Shown piece by piece: positions 41,529-52,878 of a DNA stretch of 64,000 nucleotides. The stretch's first letter is position 1, and each line of letters starts with the position of its first letter. Made by a program: the position numbers and the translations under genes. The stretch is from Acanthosepion lycidas (lineage: Eukaryota > Mollusca > Cephalopoda > Sepiida > Sepiidae), in assembly GCA_963932145.1 (NCBI GenBank), contig OZ010590.1, positions 57,018,074-57,082,073 on the forward strand, given 5' to 3'. The notes below the pieces were generated by a model. The model was not told the origin of the DNA, made no database searches, and worked only from the letters and a program-made list of their open reading frames with translations.

Positions 41529-41974
41529 TGGTGGGGTTGGCCAGGTTAGATTATTCATGAAAATGTTACCAATGATCTATAGCAATGAAAAAATATCAGA
41601 CAAGAAACATTTTTATAAACTTTAGGTTCTTAACACCAGTCAAACTCGATCAATAAAAAATATCTTGAATGGAAAAATAGATTTTATATTTTGGTTTTAG
41701 CTTCTTCCAACTGCTTTCTGAGTTCTTCCAAGAGAAACAAGAACTGAAACATAGTTTCACCATTCCATCTATCTCCAAACTGTTGTTTTCTTCATTATTG
41801 TTTTTAGCATGTTTTTCACTAATATAATCTTTGAACTCCACTTATTCTATCAAGTTCTTAAATCAAGCATTTTCATTATTCTATAGATTTTTTTAAATGA
41901 CTGCCTTTTTAACCAACTTAACTGCCCAGAGAATAGAACTAAAAAGCTCTTACCACAGAGTTAAATTTGACAGG
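41529..41974. other. No recognisable feature
   Basis: No motif seen. Confidence 0.4.
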
Positions 41975-41989
41975 TTATAATTTTTTAAC

Positions 41990-42270
41990 TAACCTCTATA
42001 AAAATTGCAATGGATGTAATAGTAATAATGACTATGTCAGAGCAATTCACAAACTATCAAGCAGTACTTCAAGCTGGGACCGAAACCTGACTGATTTCGC
42101 ATCAGTCGGGGATTCTAACCCCGGCAGAGAGCAAGGCAAATTTTCGCATATTTATTTTTTCATAAATGTGCCAGTGACCTAGAGGACTCAATTCATTAAG
42201 AGAATTTTGTATTATTAGCAGTAATAGTCACTGTTTACAAATTTGTGCTTTCCCCCCACAGTTCTTGGCC
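41990..42270 (-). repeat. Diverged copy of the hammerhead-bounded unit (monomer)
   Basis: In reverse complement it aligns with 52920-53130: AATTTGTAAACAGTGACTA, ATGAATTGAG.CCTCTA, GTCA..GGCA, AATAAATA.GC.AAAATT, CTGACTGATGC.AAATCAGT and GGTTTCG.TCC. No hammerhead core is present at either end, and the tRNA-like A box is lost. Confidence 0.65.
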
Positions 42271-42281
42271 AAATTAATTTT

Positions 42282-42352
42282 AAATATATATATATATATA
42301 TATATATTTGTGTGTATGTGTATGCGTGTGTGTGTGTATGTGTGTGTGTGTG
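42282..42352. repeat. (TA)n/(TG)n microsatellite
   Basis: TA array then TGTGTATGTG-type repeats. Confidence 0.93.
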
Positions 42353-42784
42353 TAATTAAATTAATAAATCATTAGTACTTTTCCCTAAGCTGGTATTTCT
42401 TGTGATAAAAGAACAGAATGAAAATTAAACTTTGTCGGGATTCTATATCCTATTTTAAACACATATTGTCCATATGGAAAACAAATGGTCACACCTAAAC
42501 ACATATAAACCTTTTACTTTCAACGTATCTTGAAGGATTGGATGGGAATTTAACTTGATTTCATTTCAGAAAAGTCTCAATGAATCACTTGGTTTTGAAC
42601 CATTCTGAAAATGAGATAAGGATTCATCTTTAATTTGAGACAAAAAAGCTGGGAAAAAATATTTTAATAACTTTCAACTCAGTCAATCAATTAAGTGCCA
42701 CATGCGATAAATGCTTAGGCAACCATGTATCTTTCGATACATGACTGACGATGTAGAAGATTTTTACCACACTAAGTTGCCATT
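42353..42784. other. No recognisable feature
   Basis: No motif seen. Confidence 0.4.
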
Positions 42785-42995
42785 TTTTTCTGTGGTAGAC
42801 TGGTTGCCAACCAAGGCTAAAGAACCCAGTTTGTCCTTCTATTTAGCCCTTAGCTGGGGGGAGAAGAGATGGATTCATGCCTTTTCCTTTGTATATAAGT
42901 AAGTATAACAAACTCAACTGGAATTCAAACTCGGCTCTTCAAGTTCTTATTCCAAGCCGGTATCCATTATACCATAACACAAATCCTCAACATGA
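42785..42995 (-). repeat. SINE-S1 copy (well preserved)
   Basis: Minus strand: TGGTATAATGGATACCGGCT (A-box-like), GAGCCGAGTTTGAATTCCAG (B-box-like), then the CCCAGCTAAGGGC and AACTGGGTTCTTTAGCCTTG tail ending GCAACCAGTCTACCACAG. The best copy for defining the family. Confidence 0.8.
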
Positions 42996-43087
42996 GCTAG
43001 GGATTATAAAGAAAAGATATAGAATAAATATTAACAGCTTTTTTAAAAGTCCCTCATTTTCATTCTTTTCTTTCATCATGAGAAACG

Positions 43088-43290
43088 CCAGCTGACTGGA
43101 AAGCAAGAAGGTAGAAGAGAGTTCCACAATCAAGAAGTGAGAGAGAAGAAACCATTAGCATAGAACTTATGTTTACATCTTGCCATTTCAACTGTAAGAT
43201 GATGAGAATTTGCTCCCAATCTAGTAGTATGCTTAAATTCATAAAGTCTAGGTACTATAGAGGAAAGTTCTTATTTTGAATTGTTGTTTT
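43088..43290 (-). pseudogene. LINE-A 3' end fragment
   Basis: The minus strand carries the NSFFSRTS..LWNSL..SCFP and RLYEFK tail in broken frames; the GGTACTATAGAGGAAAGTTC end corresponds to the codons for ELSSIVPR. Confidence 0.7.
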
Positions 43291-43350
43291 AAATAGTGTT
43301 TAAACTAAAATATTTTAGTACAGTACATCTTATATATTTAAAAAGAGATA

Positions 43351-44634
43351 CATTGGAACCTTGACATATGAGTGACCAACTTACAATTATTCCAAGCAGA
43401 AAAAAAATGATGATTTTCTGCTTCAAGCTAAAAGTTTGTGCTGGGATACAAGTCGATCTCGCTAGTTTTGATTTTGAAAATTGCATGTAACTCAGCCATC
43501 TAGCAAGCTATTAGAAGACAAGCAATCTCTTTCAGCATCTCATGCCAAGAGTGTGACCCATGTGTTTCATTTTATATATCATTGAGTCGTGGTGTGTTGT
43601 AATCTGCATTGTGTTTAGCTCATGTTTTGATGTGTGCAGTTATTTTGCCAGATTTCTTTCCATTTCAACCATAACCTCAAAGAAACTAAATCCAAAGGAC
43701 AGTGCTATGAAGAAGCAAGTGATTTCATTTGAAATGAAACACAAAATCATTCAAAAACATGTGGAATACATATTGTTGATTTGGCAAGGGAGCTAGAGCA
43801 TAGTACTTCAACAATATGCACTATTCTTAAACAGAAGGATATGCAGAAAACTATAATGCCAGCCAAGTGTGTTACAATTCTTTCAAAGTTTTGGACTTCA
43901 CAAAGAGATGGAAAAGCTACTATTGATGTGGGTGCATGAAAAACAACTTGCAGGAGATGCCATGACAGAGACAGTTATTTGTGATTTACAGTGACTTGCT
44001 TGAAACAGACACCAGGTACTTCAACAGACTTAGACTCGTTGACCTTGAAAAATCGGTGCCAAATATTAAGTGTTAAGTAAAAAATAATAATGTGTGTAAT
44101 TTTTAGTATAGCTCTAAAAAATAGAGAAAAGTGTAAAAAAAAAAAAAATTGTAGCAATTAAGTGTACATATGTAACATCAAAGACAATAAAAAAAATTAA
44201 CTGCAAAAAAATATTTAGCAATTAAGTTCATTGATAAAGTGAATTAAGAAGTTTTATGAGCCAACAAACTAACTGCACCATCTGTCTCCTACATGACCCA
44301 CACTTCAACATCTGCCACTCACCTCCATCTCAAAGTTTAATTTACCGTTACTCAGCACTGCCCCTTAAATATCAGAAGTAAGCAAGCCTATTTTATTATT
44401 TTTCGAGTAATATTTAATACTACTACATTCATACATGTATTTTGTTTTATTTATACATTTATCATGTTTAAAAGTACATATTTTAAAAAAAGTAGGGTGT
44501 TTTATTGGGGGATTGGAATACATTAATGGTATTTTAATTATTTTAAATGAGGAAAATAGCTTTGATATAAGAGTAACTTGACTTATGAACTTCTTCATGG
44601 AACAAATTAAACTCATATATCGAGGTTCCACCAT
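43351..44634 (+). pseudogene. Tigger (pogo superfamily) transposon, degraded
   Basis: Inverted ends are CATTGGAACCTTGACATATG (43351) and, at 44605-44634, the inverse of GGTGGAACCTCGATATATGA; a TA precedes the left end. Between them the plus strand reads SAMKKQVISFEMKHKIIQKH (43706-43765), the N-terminal CENP-B-like helix-turn-helix. After frame changes come STSTICTILKQK-like (about 43805-43840), MPAKCVTILSK (about 43857), LHKEMEKLLLMWVHEKQLAG (about 43895-43955) and DAMTETVICDL (about 43955-43990). The DDE catalytic domain is gone. It acts as a Tigger relic with no coding capacity. Confidence 0.8.
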
Positions 44635-45164
44635 ATTTTCATTCTTTCCAAGATTATATTCATAATTAAGGTTCTCATAGTGACCCCATAGCAATTGCTT
44701 TCTATTTATAAAGAGTGTAAATTTTACCATTTAACTTTGTCTAACACATTTTTTATATAGTTTTAAACAATTGATGTTCCATCTTGAGTTGTCTCCTTTC
44801 TAAGGCTAACAAATCACAAAAATTGACAGACACAAATTCCGATGCATCATTGCACTGAAACCATATTAGATGACTCGGCCTGATCAAATATAATAGCCAA
44901 CAAAAATAAAGATGGGTCAGGCAATACACTTGCATGTAGTCAGTTTAGTTTAAACTGCTGTAACTTTTAATTTACAATATCTGATGGCAAATAAATCCTT
45001 CTTCCTGTTATTTACACTATTATAGTTTTATGGAACTCAGTCAAGTCTATTTACTGGTCATACAAGATACTTTAAATTTGGGTATAAAACATGGGAGATA
45101 TTTTACAAGAATAAAAAGACTAAGTTTATGTGCCATCAAATATCACATCCGTCTATACTTCTAA
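44635..45164. other. No recognisable feature
   Basis: No motif seen. Confidence 0.4.
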
Positions 45165-45585
45165 GGTGTAGTATTGTAACTATTTACATTATTTACATTG
45201 TTCAGACTATTGTCCTCATCTTTATTGTCATATTCACAATGTTTCAGCCTTCTTCGTGGCCCAGTGGATAAAAGCGTTGATTGAATCCAATGACTTGAAC
45301 CAAATAGATGTAAGTTCAATACCTGACCACAGCAGAGGAAAACAAAAACTTGGAGAGTTGCATTACTAAAGAGAAATAACTGAAACTGAGATATCTATAG
45401 AAGGCACGGCATGTAGAACTAGAACAATCTATCCCGGTAGACAAAATAAAGGATTCAGTTTGAAATTCCAACTAATATCTCCTGAAGAAGGCTGGAGTGT
45501 ACAATGGCGCAAATATCATGAATGTAATAATAAAGATGAGGACAATAGTTTGAACAATGTAAATAGTGTCAATTAAATATCATAT
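45165..45585 (+). repeat. TTB element, full copy: inverted ends around a tRNA-like module
   Basis: The left arm (about 45174-45245: TTTACATTATTTACATTGTT, CTATTGTCCTCATCTTTATT) and right arm (about 45505-45575) are inverted copies. The centre reads GTGGCCCAGTGGATAAAAGC (A-box-like, 45255-45275) and AAGTTCAATACCTGACC (B-box-like, 45311-45327). The right arm carries CCTGAAGAAGGCTGGAG. This shows the partial TTB copies at 15750, 35740 and 54675 belong to one element. Confidence 0.65.
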
Positions 45586-46059
45586 AGTGACATCATTTTG
45601 TTCTGATTATTAGTGATATTAAATGGTATAGAGATAGATACTAGTAAATGGAAAGTACAAAGAGTAATTGGTATCCATTGGAGTTTACTCAAACATGAGA
45701 GAGGAATGAAATTACAAGCAATTACATACAATTAACAATAGTATTTTTGTTGCTTTCTTCTTCTTCTAAGTTATTTCCCTTGACCAATTGACAACTAGCA
45801 CATAGAGGCATATAAAAGCAGACTCTTCCATTATCACTTATTAGTTACTAGACTAGGAGCTGATCTTTGGGCTTGCTCCTGTGGATGGCTTTTGGGCGTT
45901 TGGCCTTTTGCATTCAGTGTCCTATGTGCATAAAAATTATAAGCATTTAGAAATAAAAAAAAATTATTTTATCCTTATTCCACACCCTAATTTGGCATGA
46001 TCTTTTTTTGTATATTCAACTAATCTCCATAGTTTGTTTACATATATTATGTGAGCAAT
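45586..46059. other. No recognisable feature
   Basis: CTTTGGGCTTGCTCCTGTGG near 45865 looks SINE-like but has no second copy here. Confidence 0.4.
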
Positions 46060-46590
46060 TTTATTTTCTTTTAAAATCACCATTCTTTATGATCCGTTCA
46101 CATAAATTCACTCTTAAAAAACATTAGGAAGCCTGAACTATGTAATATTTCAAATACGTCACAGTACATGTGTTAGTAAAACAAAACATATGAGCAACAT
46201 AATGTGCCTTGCTTAAGTTTTAATTATGATTTAATTAAACAATATCAATTGCAGTTGTGATGAAAAGCAAAATCAAAGTTAAACCATTAATAAAGGATTG
46301 TTTTTTAAACCTTTCACTCTGTTCGAGATTTAAATTCAACTTTAAATGAGTTGTATATTTAATTTTTAATCATATGTAAAAATAGTAGTTATTACCTGTT
46401 ACATCAGGTTGGTTATGAATAGATGAGATTGAAAAACAGATGGATGATGGACATATGTACACAGCGATATATTTATATAGATTGTATATACCAGATGAGT
46501 CAGGAAAGTATTGCCTATCACTTCTTAAGTTGATAGCAAAGTATAGTTACTAAATAAATGTAAGAAACAAAACATACTGCCTAAATTCCA
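46060..46590 (+). repeat. Local duplication, copy A
   Basis: Matches 47048-47690 over nearly its whole length (TTAAAATCACCATTCTTTAT ... GATGAGTCAGGAAGGTAT) at high identity. Copy B has an extra ~115-bp block (47275-47390). Confidence 0.88.
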
Positions 46591-46930
46591 TCTTGCCCTG
46601 CCACTTTGTTTCTGTTCAATTTGGCCAGTGCAGCCTCTACTTTGATTTTTAGAATTTCAGGTCTGTCTGTAGTTCTGTGTATTGCTGGTTGTTCTCTTTC
46701 GTCATAGAAGAGTTCACCAGTATACTTGCTCCAATGTTGAAGAATTTTTTCCTTCTCTAATATGAGTGTTCTGTCCTTTGATTTTAAGCAACCTGTTGAC
46801 AAGCATGTCTTCTGTCCTGCTAGTTACCTTATTTGGTTGTGCATATCATCTTTGTTGATGGTTATTCAATCTCTGTATTTCTGCACATTTTTTGCTTAGC
46901 CATTCTTCTTTACCCTGTCTGCATACTGTT
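46575..46930 (-). pseudogene. LINE-C ORF2 linker fragment (endonuclease to RT)
   Basis: Minus frame reads CLKSKDRTLILEKEKILQHW, SKYTGELFYDEREQPAIHRT, EILKIKVEAALAKLNRNKVA and GQDGI (46802-46581). The pattern KEKIL.RW.EY..ELF...R, then EV..A...L...KA.G.DGI, is the segment between endonuclease and RT in LINE proteins; A-G-x-D-G-I opens the RT. The RT itself is absent. Confidence 0.82.
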
Positions 46931-46934
46931 CTCC

Positions 46935-47047
46935 GCTTAAGTTTTGATTACAGTTTAATGAGACAATTGCAATTGTGATGAAAAGTGAAATCAAAGTTAA
47001 ACCTTTAATAAAGAATTGCTTTTTAAAACTTTCACTCTGTTTGAGAT
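46935..47047 (+). repeat. Local duplication, partial copy C
   Basis: GCTTAAGTTTTGATTACAGT to TTTCACTCTGTTTGAGATTT repeats the middle of copies A and B and lies directly before copy B. Confidence 0.82.
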
Positions 47048-47690
47048 TTATTTTCTTTTAAAATCACCATTCTTTATGAACCGTTCACATAAAGTCACTC
47101 TTAAAAGACATTAGGAAGCCTGAACTATGTAATATTTCAAATACGTCACAGTACACGTGTTAGAAAAAAAAAACATATGAGCAACATAATGTGCCTTACT
47201 TAAGTTTTAATTATGGTTTAATTAAACAATATCAATTGCAACTGTGATGAAAAGCAAAATTAACGATTACACCTGGTTTCTTAAGTGTTCTGATGCTTAA
47301 AAAGGTTGAGAAACAGTCTTAGAGCTATAAAGGACAGGAAACTGTGAAGATCATTTAAGTCCTGAAGGGACATGACCTTTAAATAAAGGAACATTTTAAA
47401 GGATTGTTTTTTAAACGTTTCACTCTGTTCGAGATTTAAATTTAACTTTAAATGAGTTGTATATTTAATTTTTAATCACATGTAAAAATAGTAGTTATTA
47501 CCTGTTACATCAGGTTGGTTATGAATAGATGAGATTGAAAAACAGATGGATGATGGACATATGTACACTGCAATTTATTTATATAGATTGTATATACCAG
47601 ATGAGTCAGGAAGGTATCACCTGTCACTTCTTAAGTTGATAGCAAAGTATAGTTACTAAACAAAACATACTGTCTAATTTTTTGAGTGCT
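47048..47690 (+). repeat. Local duplication, copy B
   Basis: See copy A. The extra block 47275-47390 (AGAGCTATAAAGGACAGGAA) resembles AGAGCTATAAAGGATAGGAA in the duplicated block at 57133 and 62777, so it may be a mobile-element fragment. Confidence 0.85.
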
Positions 47691-48054
47691 TTTAAAGTTA
47701 TCATGGCCATGTGCAATGTCTAACAGATGCAACAGACATGGTGGTAAAATAAATCTTCATGACTGATCATAACTTTCATTTTTTTCAAACGCCATCCTAA
47801 TAAAAAAAAAAAATTCTTTATATCAAAAATACTTCAAGGTTGTCCTGATAAAATTTTTACCAACTATGAAAACACTACATTACATCAATAACCTTTATTA
47901 AATCTATTCTTAAAGAACCTAACATATATTTAACTACCACTACCATGGCTGGTTTTCGGTGCAAAAACGTTCCAAAATCAACATGTAGACAACCACCAAA
48001 CATATATAATGCCTACTCCACACACACGCACAGACACACACATGCATATATATG

Positions 48055-48290
48055 TTATACTCTGAATCCCTCATAGACAAATTAGAATTATAATACACTT
48101 ATATACATAAATTATACAAACAAATGCTACTTGAAAAATTAAATGCATGTGAAGCCTGCTTAACCAATGAAAATCAAACAACACAAAAATAAAAATATCC
48201 AAATTTTTTTTCCATGTCTCATTCTCTGATGAAGCTTCAATAAAAATAGAAAATGTTAAATTTATTAATATTTCCTATTTGTTCTTTATC
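48055..48290 (+). repeat. Interspersed repeat shared with 2381-2720
   Basis: CATAGACAAATTAGAATTAT, CCAATGAAAATCAAACAACA and ATTCTCTGATGAAGCTTCAA align with the first locus. Confidence 0.65.
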
Positions 48291-48734
48291 CTATCATTAT
48301 TTTGGATTCTGGTCCATTTTTAATCTGTTGATCCCAGTCCAGTGAACTTATTGAAAAAAGAGATGAAGCTGAGATCTTCCATGAGGAAGAAAAGTGATGG
48401 CATTTTCTGTTTTTAAAAATAATGAACTAATAGCAAAATAAATTGGACAGTTTATTCTCTTTTTGTAAAGTAGAAAGCTTTTACTTTTATTTTTGATCAA
48501 CTTAAATAAATATTTAAAATATTTTAATGAGGTAATATTGTCTTTTCCAAAAGAAAATTCCTTTATTCCAATTGGAAATTTTTTTGTTCTGATCAACAGT
48601 ATTGAATAAAAGGCCTACCAGATATTTTCTACCACCAGTGATGAACCAAGATAGGTAAAAAGTTTAGAGATGGAATAATGGGTAATGATTACAACTGTAT
48701 GTTGGAGTAATAGATAGCAGTTCAAACTGAGGAA
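48291..48734. other. No recognisable feature
   Basis: A minus-strand open frame of 82 codons (48348-48596) has no known motif. Confidence 0.4.
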
Positions 48735-48925
48735 TTACAGAGCAGAGTTCAAATTCCAGTTGAGTTCATCACATTCACTTACATGCAAATATCCTTCGGA
48801 AAGGTCTGAATCCATCTCTTCTCTCTACAAGTTATGAGTAAAATAGCAGGGCAGACTAGGTCTTACAGCCTTGGGTGATACACTGGTCTAGTAGAAGGAG
48901 AACTCTGAATTCAAAACCTAAGTGA
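48735..48925 (+). repeat. SINE-S1 copy
   Basis: GAGTTCAAATTCCAGTTGAG, CACTTACATGCAAATATCCT and ATAGCAGGGCAGACTAGG in family order; GGTAATGATTACAACTGTAT upstream may be its A-box side. Confidence 0.72.
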
Positions 48926-48929
48926 TCAA

Positions 48930-49330
48930 GTGGTCAATGACTAAATTGGCTAACCCAGGAGGAGGGTGAGTTAAATTCTAGCAGCCCAAAAACCAATAAA
49001 TCCTCGGAGTCACCAACAATCCACCCCAATTATAGGTTAAATAGCCTCACCAACCCAAAATTGACCAATTGTGGTAAATATGGATACACCCTTGAAGACA
49101 TGGTCAATATAGGATGGGTTCCATTAACAGAAGTGAGAAGGACCTGTATTTGGGATTTGGACAAGGCAAGATCAGTTGAGAGCGTCTTCACATGCACTTG
49201 TTGCAATCAAGACTGTACAGCCATAACAGATGCTACACCACTGTCAGCAACTGAAGCATAACTCTTTGGGCTCAAATCCAAGGTTTCTTGAGAATGACAG
49301 GTGCCACAAAAAAGATTCCTTAACAAAGAA
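48930..49330 (+). other. Unclassified repeat-like segment; possible LINE-C tail
   Basis: A short open frame ends in ESVFTCTCCNQDCTAI, which recalls the Cys-rich C-terminus of LINE ORF2 proteins, but the following Leu/Ser-His-x-Arg-Arg-Cys block is missing. Confidence 0.3.
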
Positions 49331-49736
49331 GCAAACTTCTTAGATATTTGTCTGAACCAAAAAATTATTGAGTTTGCCAAAAGACATGTTTAGCTGTCTG
49401 CCCTGTTCTTAAAGGGAAAAGCAGAATCTTCTATTATCACCTGTAGTCAACATGCTCTGCTATCTATAGCCTGTTAGTTTTACAGCTTTGACTATAGCAA
49501 CAAATATATGAACCTTAGTTTGAATAAATCAGTGGATAATAAGAATCATACCTGATGTGCAAATTTAACTTTCAAACAGAATAGTCACATGTTACAATAT
49601 TACTATCTACTGCTACTGATACAGAGACCATCATATCTGTTAGTAGCTGCTCTTAGTCCAAATGAACACAATGTGATGAAAGCAAAAATGTTAATGGTAA
49701 TATTAGCTATTTCTATACAAGGAAGCATTTGACATA
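49331..49736. other. No recognisable feature
   Basis: No motif seen. Confidence 0.4.
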
Positions 49737-50170
49737 CAAGTTCTGTTTGAAAAGTAATGAAGCTGGTGTCACAAAAAGAATTTATTTTAATTCCAAGCAA
49801 CAAACTAAATGGTTTCCCCTTTAAAGTAATACCCCTTGATACACTTTTCCATCCTTCTCTAACATACTTTGATGTACTGCTGGAAGGATTCTTCTAGCAT
49901 GACCCTCAGCTTCATTGTTATGACCCACTTGATGGCCACCATGCATTCAAAACGGGTCCCCTTGATGATCCCCCTGAGCTTGAGGAAAACAAAAAAGTCA
50001 CGATTTGTTCTGCCACAACTCTTGTCTCTTCTTGAAGACTGAGCAAAGCAAATGCTAGAGTATCTCTTTGTAGACTTGTCGATCGAATGTCTGGTTCTGT
50101 GACAAGAACTCACTGTTGATGATGCCACTCACATTGAAGAACTTCATTGTTACTTTTCAGGCAGATCTTG
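49737..50170 (-). pseudogene. Internally deleted mariner element, 434 bp, with both TIRs
   Basis: Ends CAAGTTCTGTTTGAAAAG (49737) and the inverse of CAAGATCTGCCTGAAAAG (to 50170). The minus strand carries FLKLRGIIKGTRFECMVAIK (about 49990-49930), VITMKLRVMLEESFQQYIKV and RRMEKCIKGYYFKGE, the C-terminal end of the mariner at 32919. Catalytic blocks are deleted. TA precedes the left end. Confidence 0.85.
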
Positions 50171-51354
50171 TTAACTGAACAGCACTGCTTTTGACTGGCA
50201 TTTTATAAAAACTTTTCTTAACACTATTTTTCAGGAAAATATCTTTCTCAAGTCAAGTCTATTATCACTCTTTCCAGTATTGATGGGCTTTTCTTCCTAA
50301 TTCTTTCATTTGAAGTAGTGTGGATTATCTACATTTTGATTATGTTGTTATTTTCTCTTTGAGTTTACTTGTGCTATCCATTTTGGTTGTTGCCATTGTT
50401 GCTAGCCTTCAAGTGATGTGGTTTCTGCTATTTGCCATAGTTCTTTGTTTGGGATTCTGTAGTGCCAGTCCACAATGTTCAAATAATGGTGGTCTTTGTC
50501 AAGATTCTCAGGGTTTACTTGCTCAAAGTCATTTTTAATCAGTGACATAGAATGCAGTTGTATACAACTGAGAGGTTGCTCTCCTTAATGTGGAGTTGAG
50601 AATAAACTAAAATAAATGAGTTTGATATTCTGTAGCCTTAAAGTTAATAAATTAATAGTTTTCTTCACTGATTATTTGAATAAAAATAAAAAATGAGAAA
50701 ATTAGTATTCTCTTTTTTAATTTATCTCATTAATGGTTTTTGTCTTTGAAATTTGGATCTTATAAAAGCACATGTCTTTTGTCTTGAATGCTTAGCATTT
50801 GCTTAAAGAAATAATAATGATACAAGATCAATAAATAGATAGCAAATTTTGTGTATATCTTGTTTTTCAAATAAAAAACAAAAATTGTCTTGCTTCAAGG
50901 GAGTAGACAGCAAATGATTTCTGTAAAGAAAATATTTTTTAAAAAAGGACACTTTATAGATTAACCAGAAAAGTAGATATTTTAAACCTAAGGCGTTAAT
51001 CGAATCAGGGACCTCATGTAGTGAGTTGAATGTACTTTTCCAAAATAGAGATGGAAATCAATCCATTTTTGCCTCCAAAAAATAAGTAGCTTTGCTTTTC
51101 TGTAAAGTTTTCTTAGGTTGAGTTTTTAATTTTTACTTTTTTCCTGAAAAATACATATTTTTTTGTGTAAAGTATTTCAGCTTCTGTTAAAAATTATAGC
51201 AGTTCCACCAATTAGTTATTTATAAAGCATGGAATTTTCTATTGTATATATGAATAACTTGATCAAGAAGTCACTTCTAGGTCAAAGGCAATAACATTTA
51301 TCATGTATGTATACATATATATTTATATCCAAACAAGTTTGATCAAAAAGAACT
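50171..51354. other. No recognisable feature
   Basis: AT-rich. The 72-codon plus-strand frame at 50320-50538 begins with a hydrophobic stretch and ends in a Cys-containing tail (PQCSNNGGLCQDSQG), but nothing marks it as a gene. Confidence 0.4.
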
Positions 51355-51510
51355 GACAAGGTCTGTCTGTTTAATTTCTTTTTTTCCCAATTTTCTGATT
51401 ATGCTTGAAGCTGTGGATAAACTGTGTGAAGTTCATATTGACTATCTCTGTTCAAGTACTTTCGACTTTCACAGTCATTACCAAGAACTGATGTGGTGTC
51501 TGAGTGGTAG
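51355..51510 (-). repeat. Inverted single copy of the 147-bp repeat
   Basis: On the minus strand, CAGACACCACATCAGTTCTT, AATGACTG and CAGTTTATCCACAGCTT match the tandem units at 51951-52244. Confidence 0.75.
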
Positions 51511-51950
51511 TTAAAATTCATTTCTCTAACACTAATAATAAAAAAAAAAAAAAAAATGAAATACTTACATTGGGTACACATGCACTACACTCTCTCACAA
51601 ACTGACCTGCCACCTGTTAAAACCCAGTGCAATCCATGCAGACATCAACCAGCAAATCATAAATGACAAAAATATAACATAAGACAAATATTAGTACATA
51701 ATACCAAATACTCTACAGCAAGCAAAGATGCAAAACATTACAAGCTATTATTATATAAAATAAACAGTGCACATTAAATATCATTCACCACAAGTGATGG
51801 TACCTTGAGGTGCATATTATATTATTAATGTGCACATTACTATTAAAAATATAAAAAAATAAAAAAATTAATAAATAAAATAAATAAATTTCATATTTTT
51901 TGTGCAGTCTTGTTCTCGATAGTCATTGCACATGACGTCATGCTAGACCA
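51511..51950. other. No recognisable feature
   Basis: Contains A17 at about 51540 and AT-rich sequence. Confidence 0.4.
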
Positions 51951-52244
51951 TTTCAAACATCCAGCTTCCCAATGAATATCAGGATGCAGACAAGGGAATT
52001 TTAGCACCTATACAGACACCACATTGTTTCTTGATAATGACTGCAAAATTCAAAAGTACATGAACAAAATATGAACTTTGGACAGTTTATCCACAACTTT
52101 CAAACATCCAGCTTCCCAATGAATATCAGGGTGCAGACAAGGGAATTTTAGCTACTACGCAGACACCACATCTGTTCTTAAAAATGACTGCGAAATTGAA
52201 AAGTACATGAACAAAATATGAACTTTGGACAGTTTATCCACAAC
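51951..52244 (+). repeat. Tandem duplication, 147-bp unit x2
   Basis: TTTCAAACATCCAGCTTCCC starts at 51951 and at 52098. Both units end CAGTTTATCCACAACTT. Identity is above about 90% by eye. Relatives lie at 51355 (inverted) and 37455 (partial). Confidence 0.9.
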
Positions 52245-52559
52245 TTTGAGCTCGATACTTATCGCCTTATGCAAAATTTGAAAAAAATATAATAAAAAAT
52301 TAAAGACCAACCTTATCGGCTCATTTTAATCAAACTAAATATACCTTATATACTCAACTCTCAACTCTTCCATCATATTCGACGTATGAGTGTCAAGCAG
52401 ATCAGTTCCTAGGAACCAACAGCCCGACACCGGCACATGAGATTTGATTATAGTGGTGAAGGTTTCGTGCAGGACCATCCACCTTTTGAAGGGCCGAATA
52501 CAGAGACCTGGTGCACTACGTGCCACAAAGTCCCCAAACGACCCTCCGCAGGTTTTGAA

Positions 52560-52775
52560 TTCAGAGTTGTCCTTCTTCTAGATCAGTTGCCATCATTCAA
52601 GGCTATAGAACCCAGTCTGTCCTGCTATTTACCCATAGCTGAAGGGAGAAGAGGATTCATACCTTTCACAAGGGTATTAGCACATAAGTGAATGTAATGG
52701 ATTTGACTGGAATTTGAACTTGGCTCTCCAATTCCTCAATCCAAGCCGCTCTACACTGTGCCACTATATACATTA
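52560..52775 (-). repeat. SINE-S1 copy
   Basis: Minus strand: CACAGTGTAGAGCGGCTTGG (A-box side), GAGCCAAGTTCAAATTCCAG (B-box-like), CTATGGGTAAATAGCAGGAC and GGGTTCTATAGCCTTGAATG. Confidence 0.75.
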
Positions 52776-52791
52776 CATAATTATATATATG

Positions 52792-52834
<43 letters not shown>
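52792..52834. repeat. (TA)n microsatellite
   Basis: TA array abutting the first hammerhead. Confidence 0.95.
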
Positions 52835-52835
<1 letters not shown>

Positions 52836-52878
52836 CCACACTGATGAGCTGTGATACAGCAAAACAGTCTGTCTGTGG
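52836..52878 (+). ncRNA. Hammerhead ribozyme motif 1 (core base 12 mutated)
   Basis: CCACA (stem I), CTGATGA (52841-52847), stem II GCTG-TGATA-CAGC perfect, then AAAA where GAAA is required (core G12 is A at 52861), stem III ACA-GTC-TGT, cleavage-site C at 52873, TGTGG closing stem I. Everything but G12 is canonical; loss of G12 should abolish cleavage. Confidence 0.8.

Noticed and set aside
50320-50538. Secreted Cys-rich peptide gene
   Set aside because: The frame starts with a hydrophobic stretch and ends with two Cys, but there is no conserved pattern, splice context or second copy.
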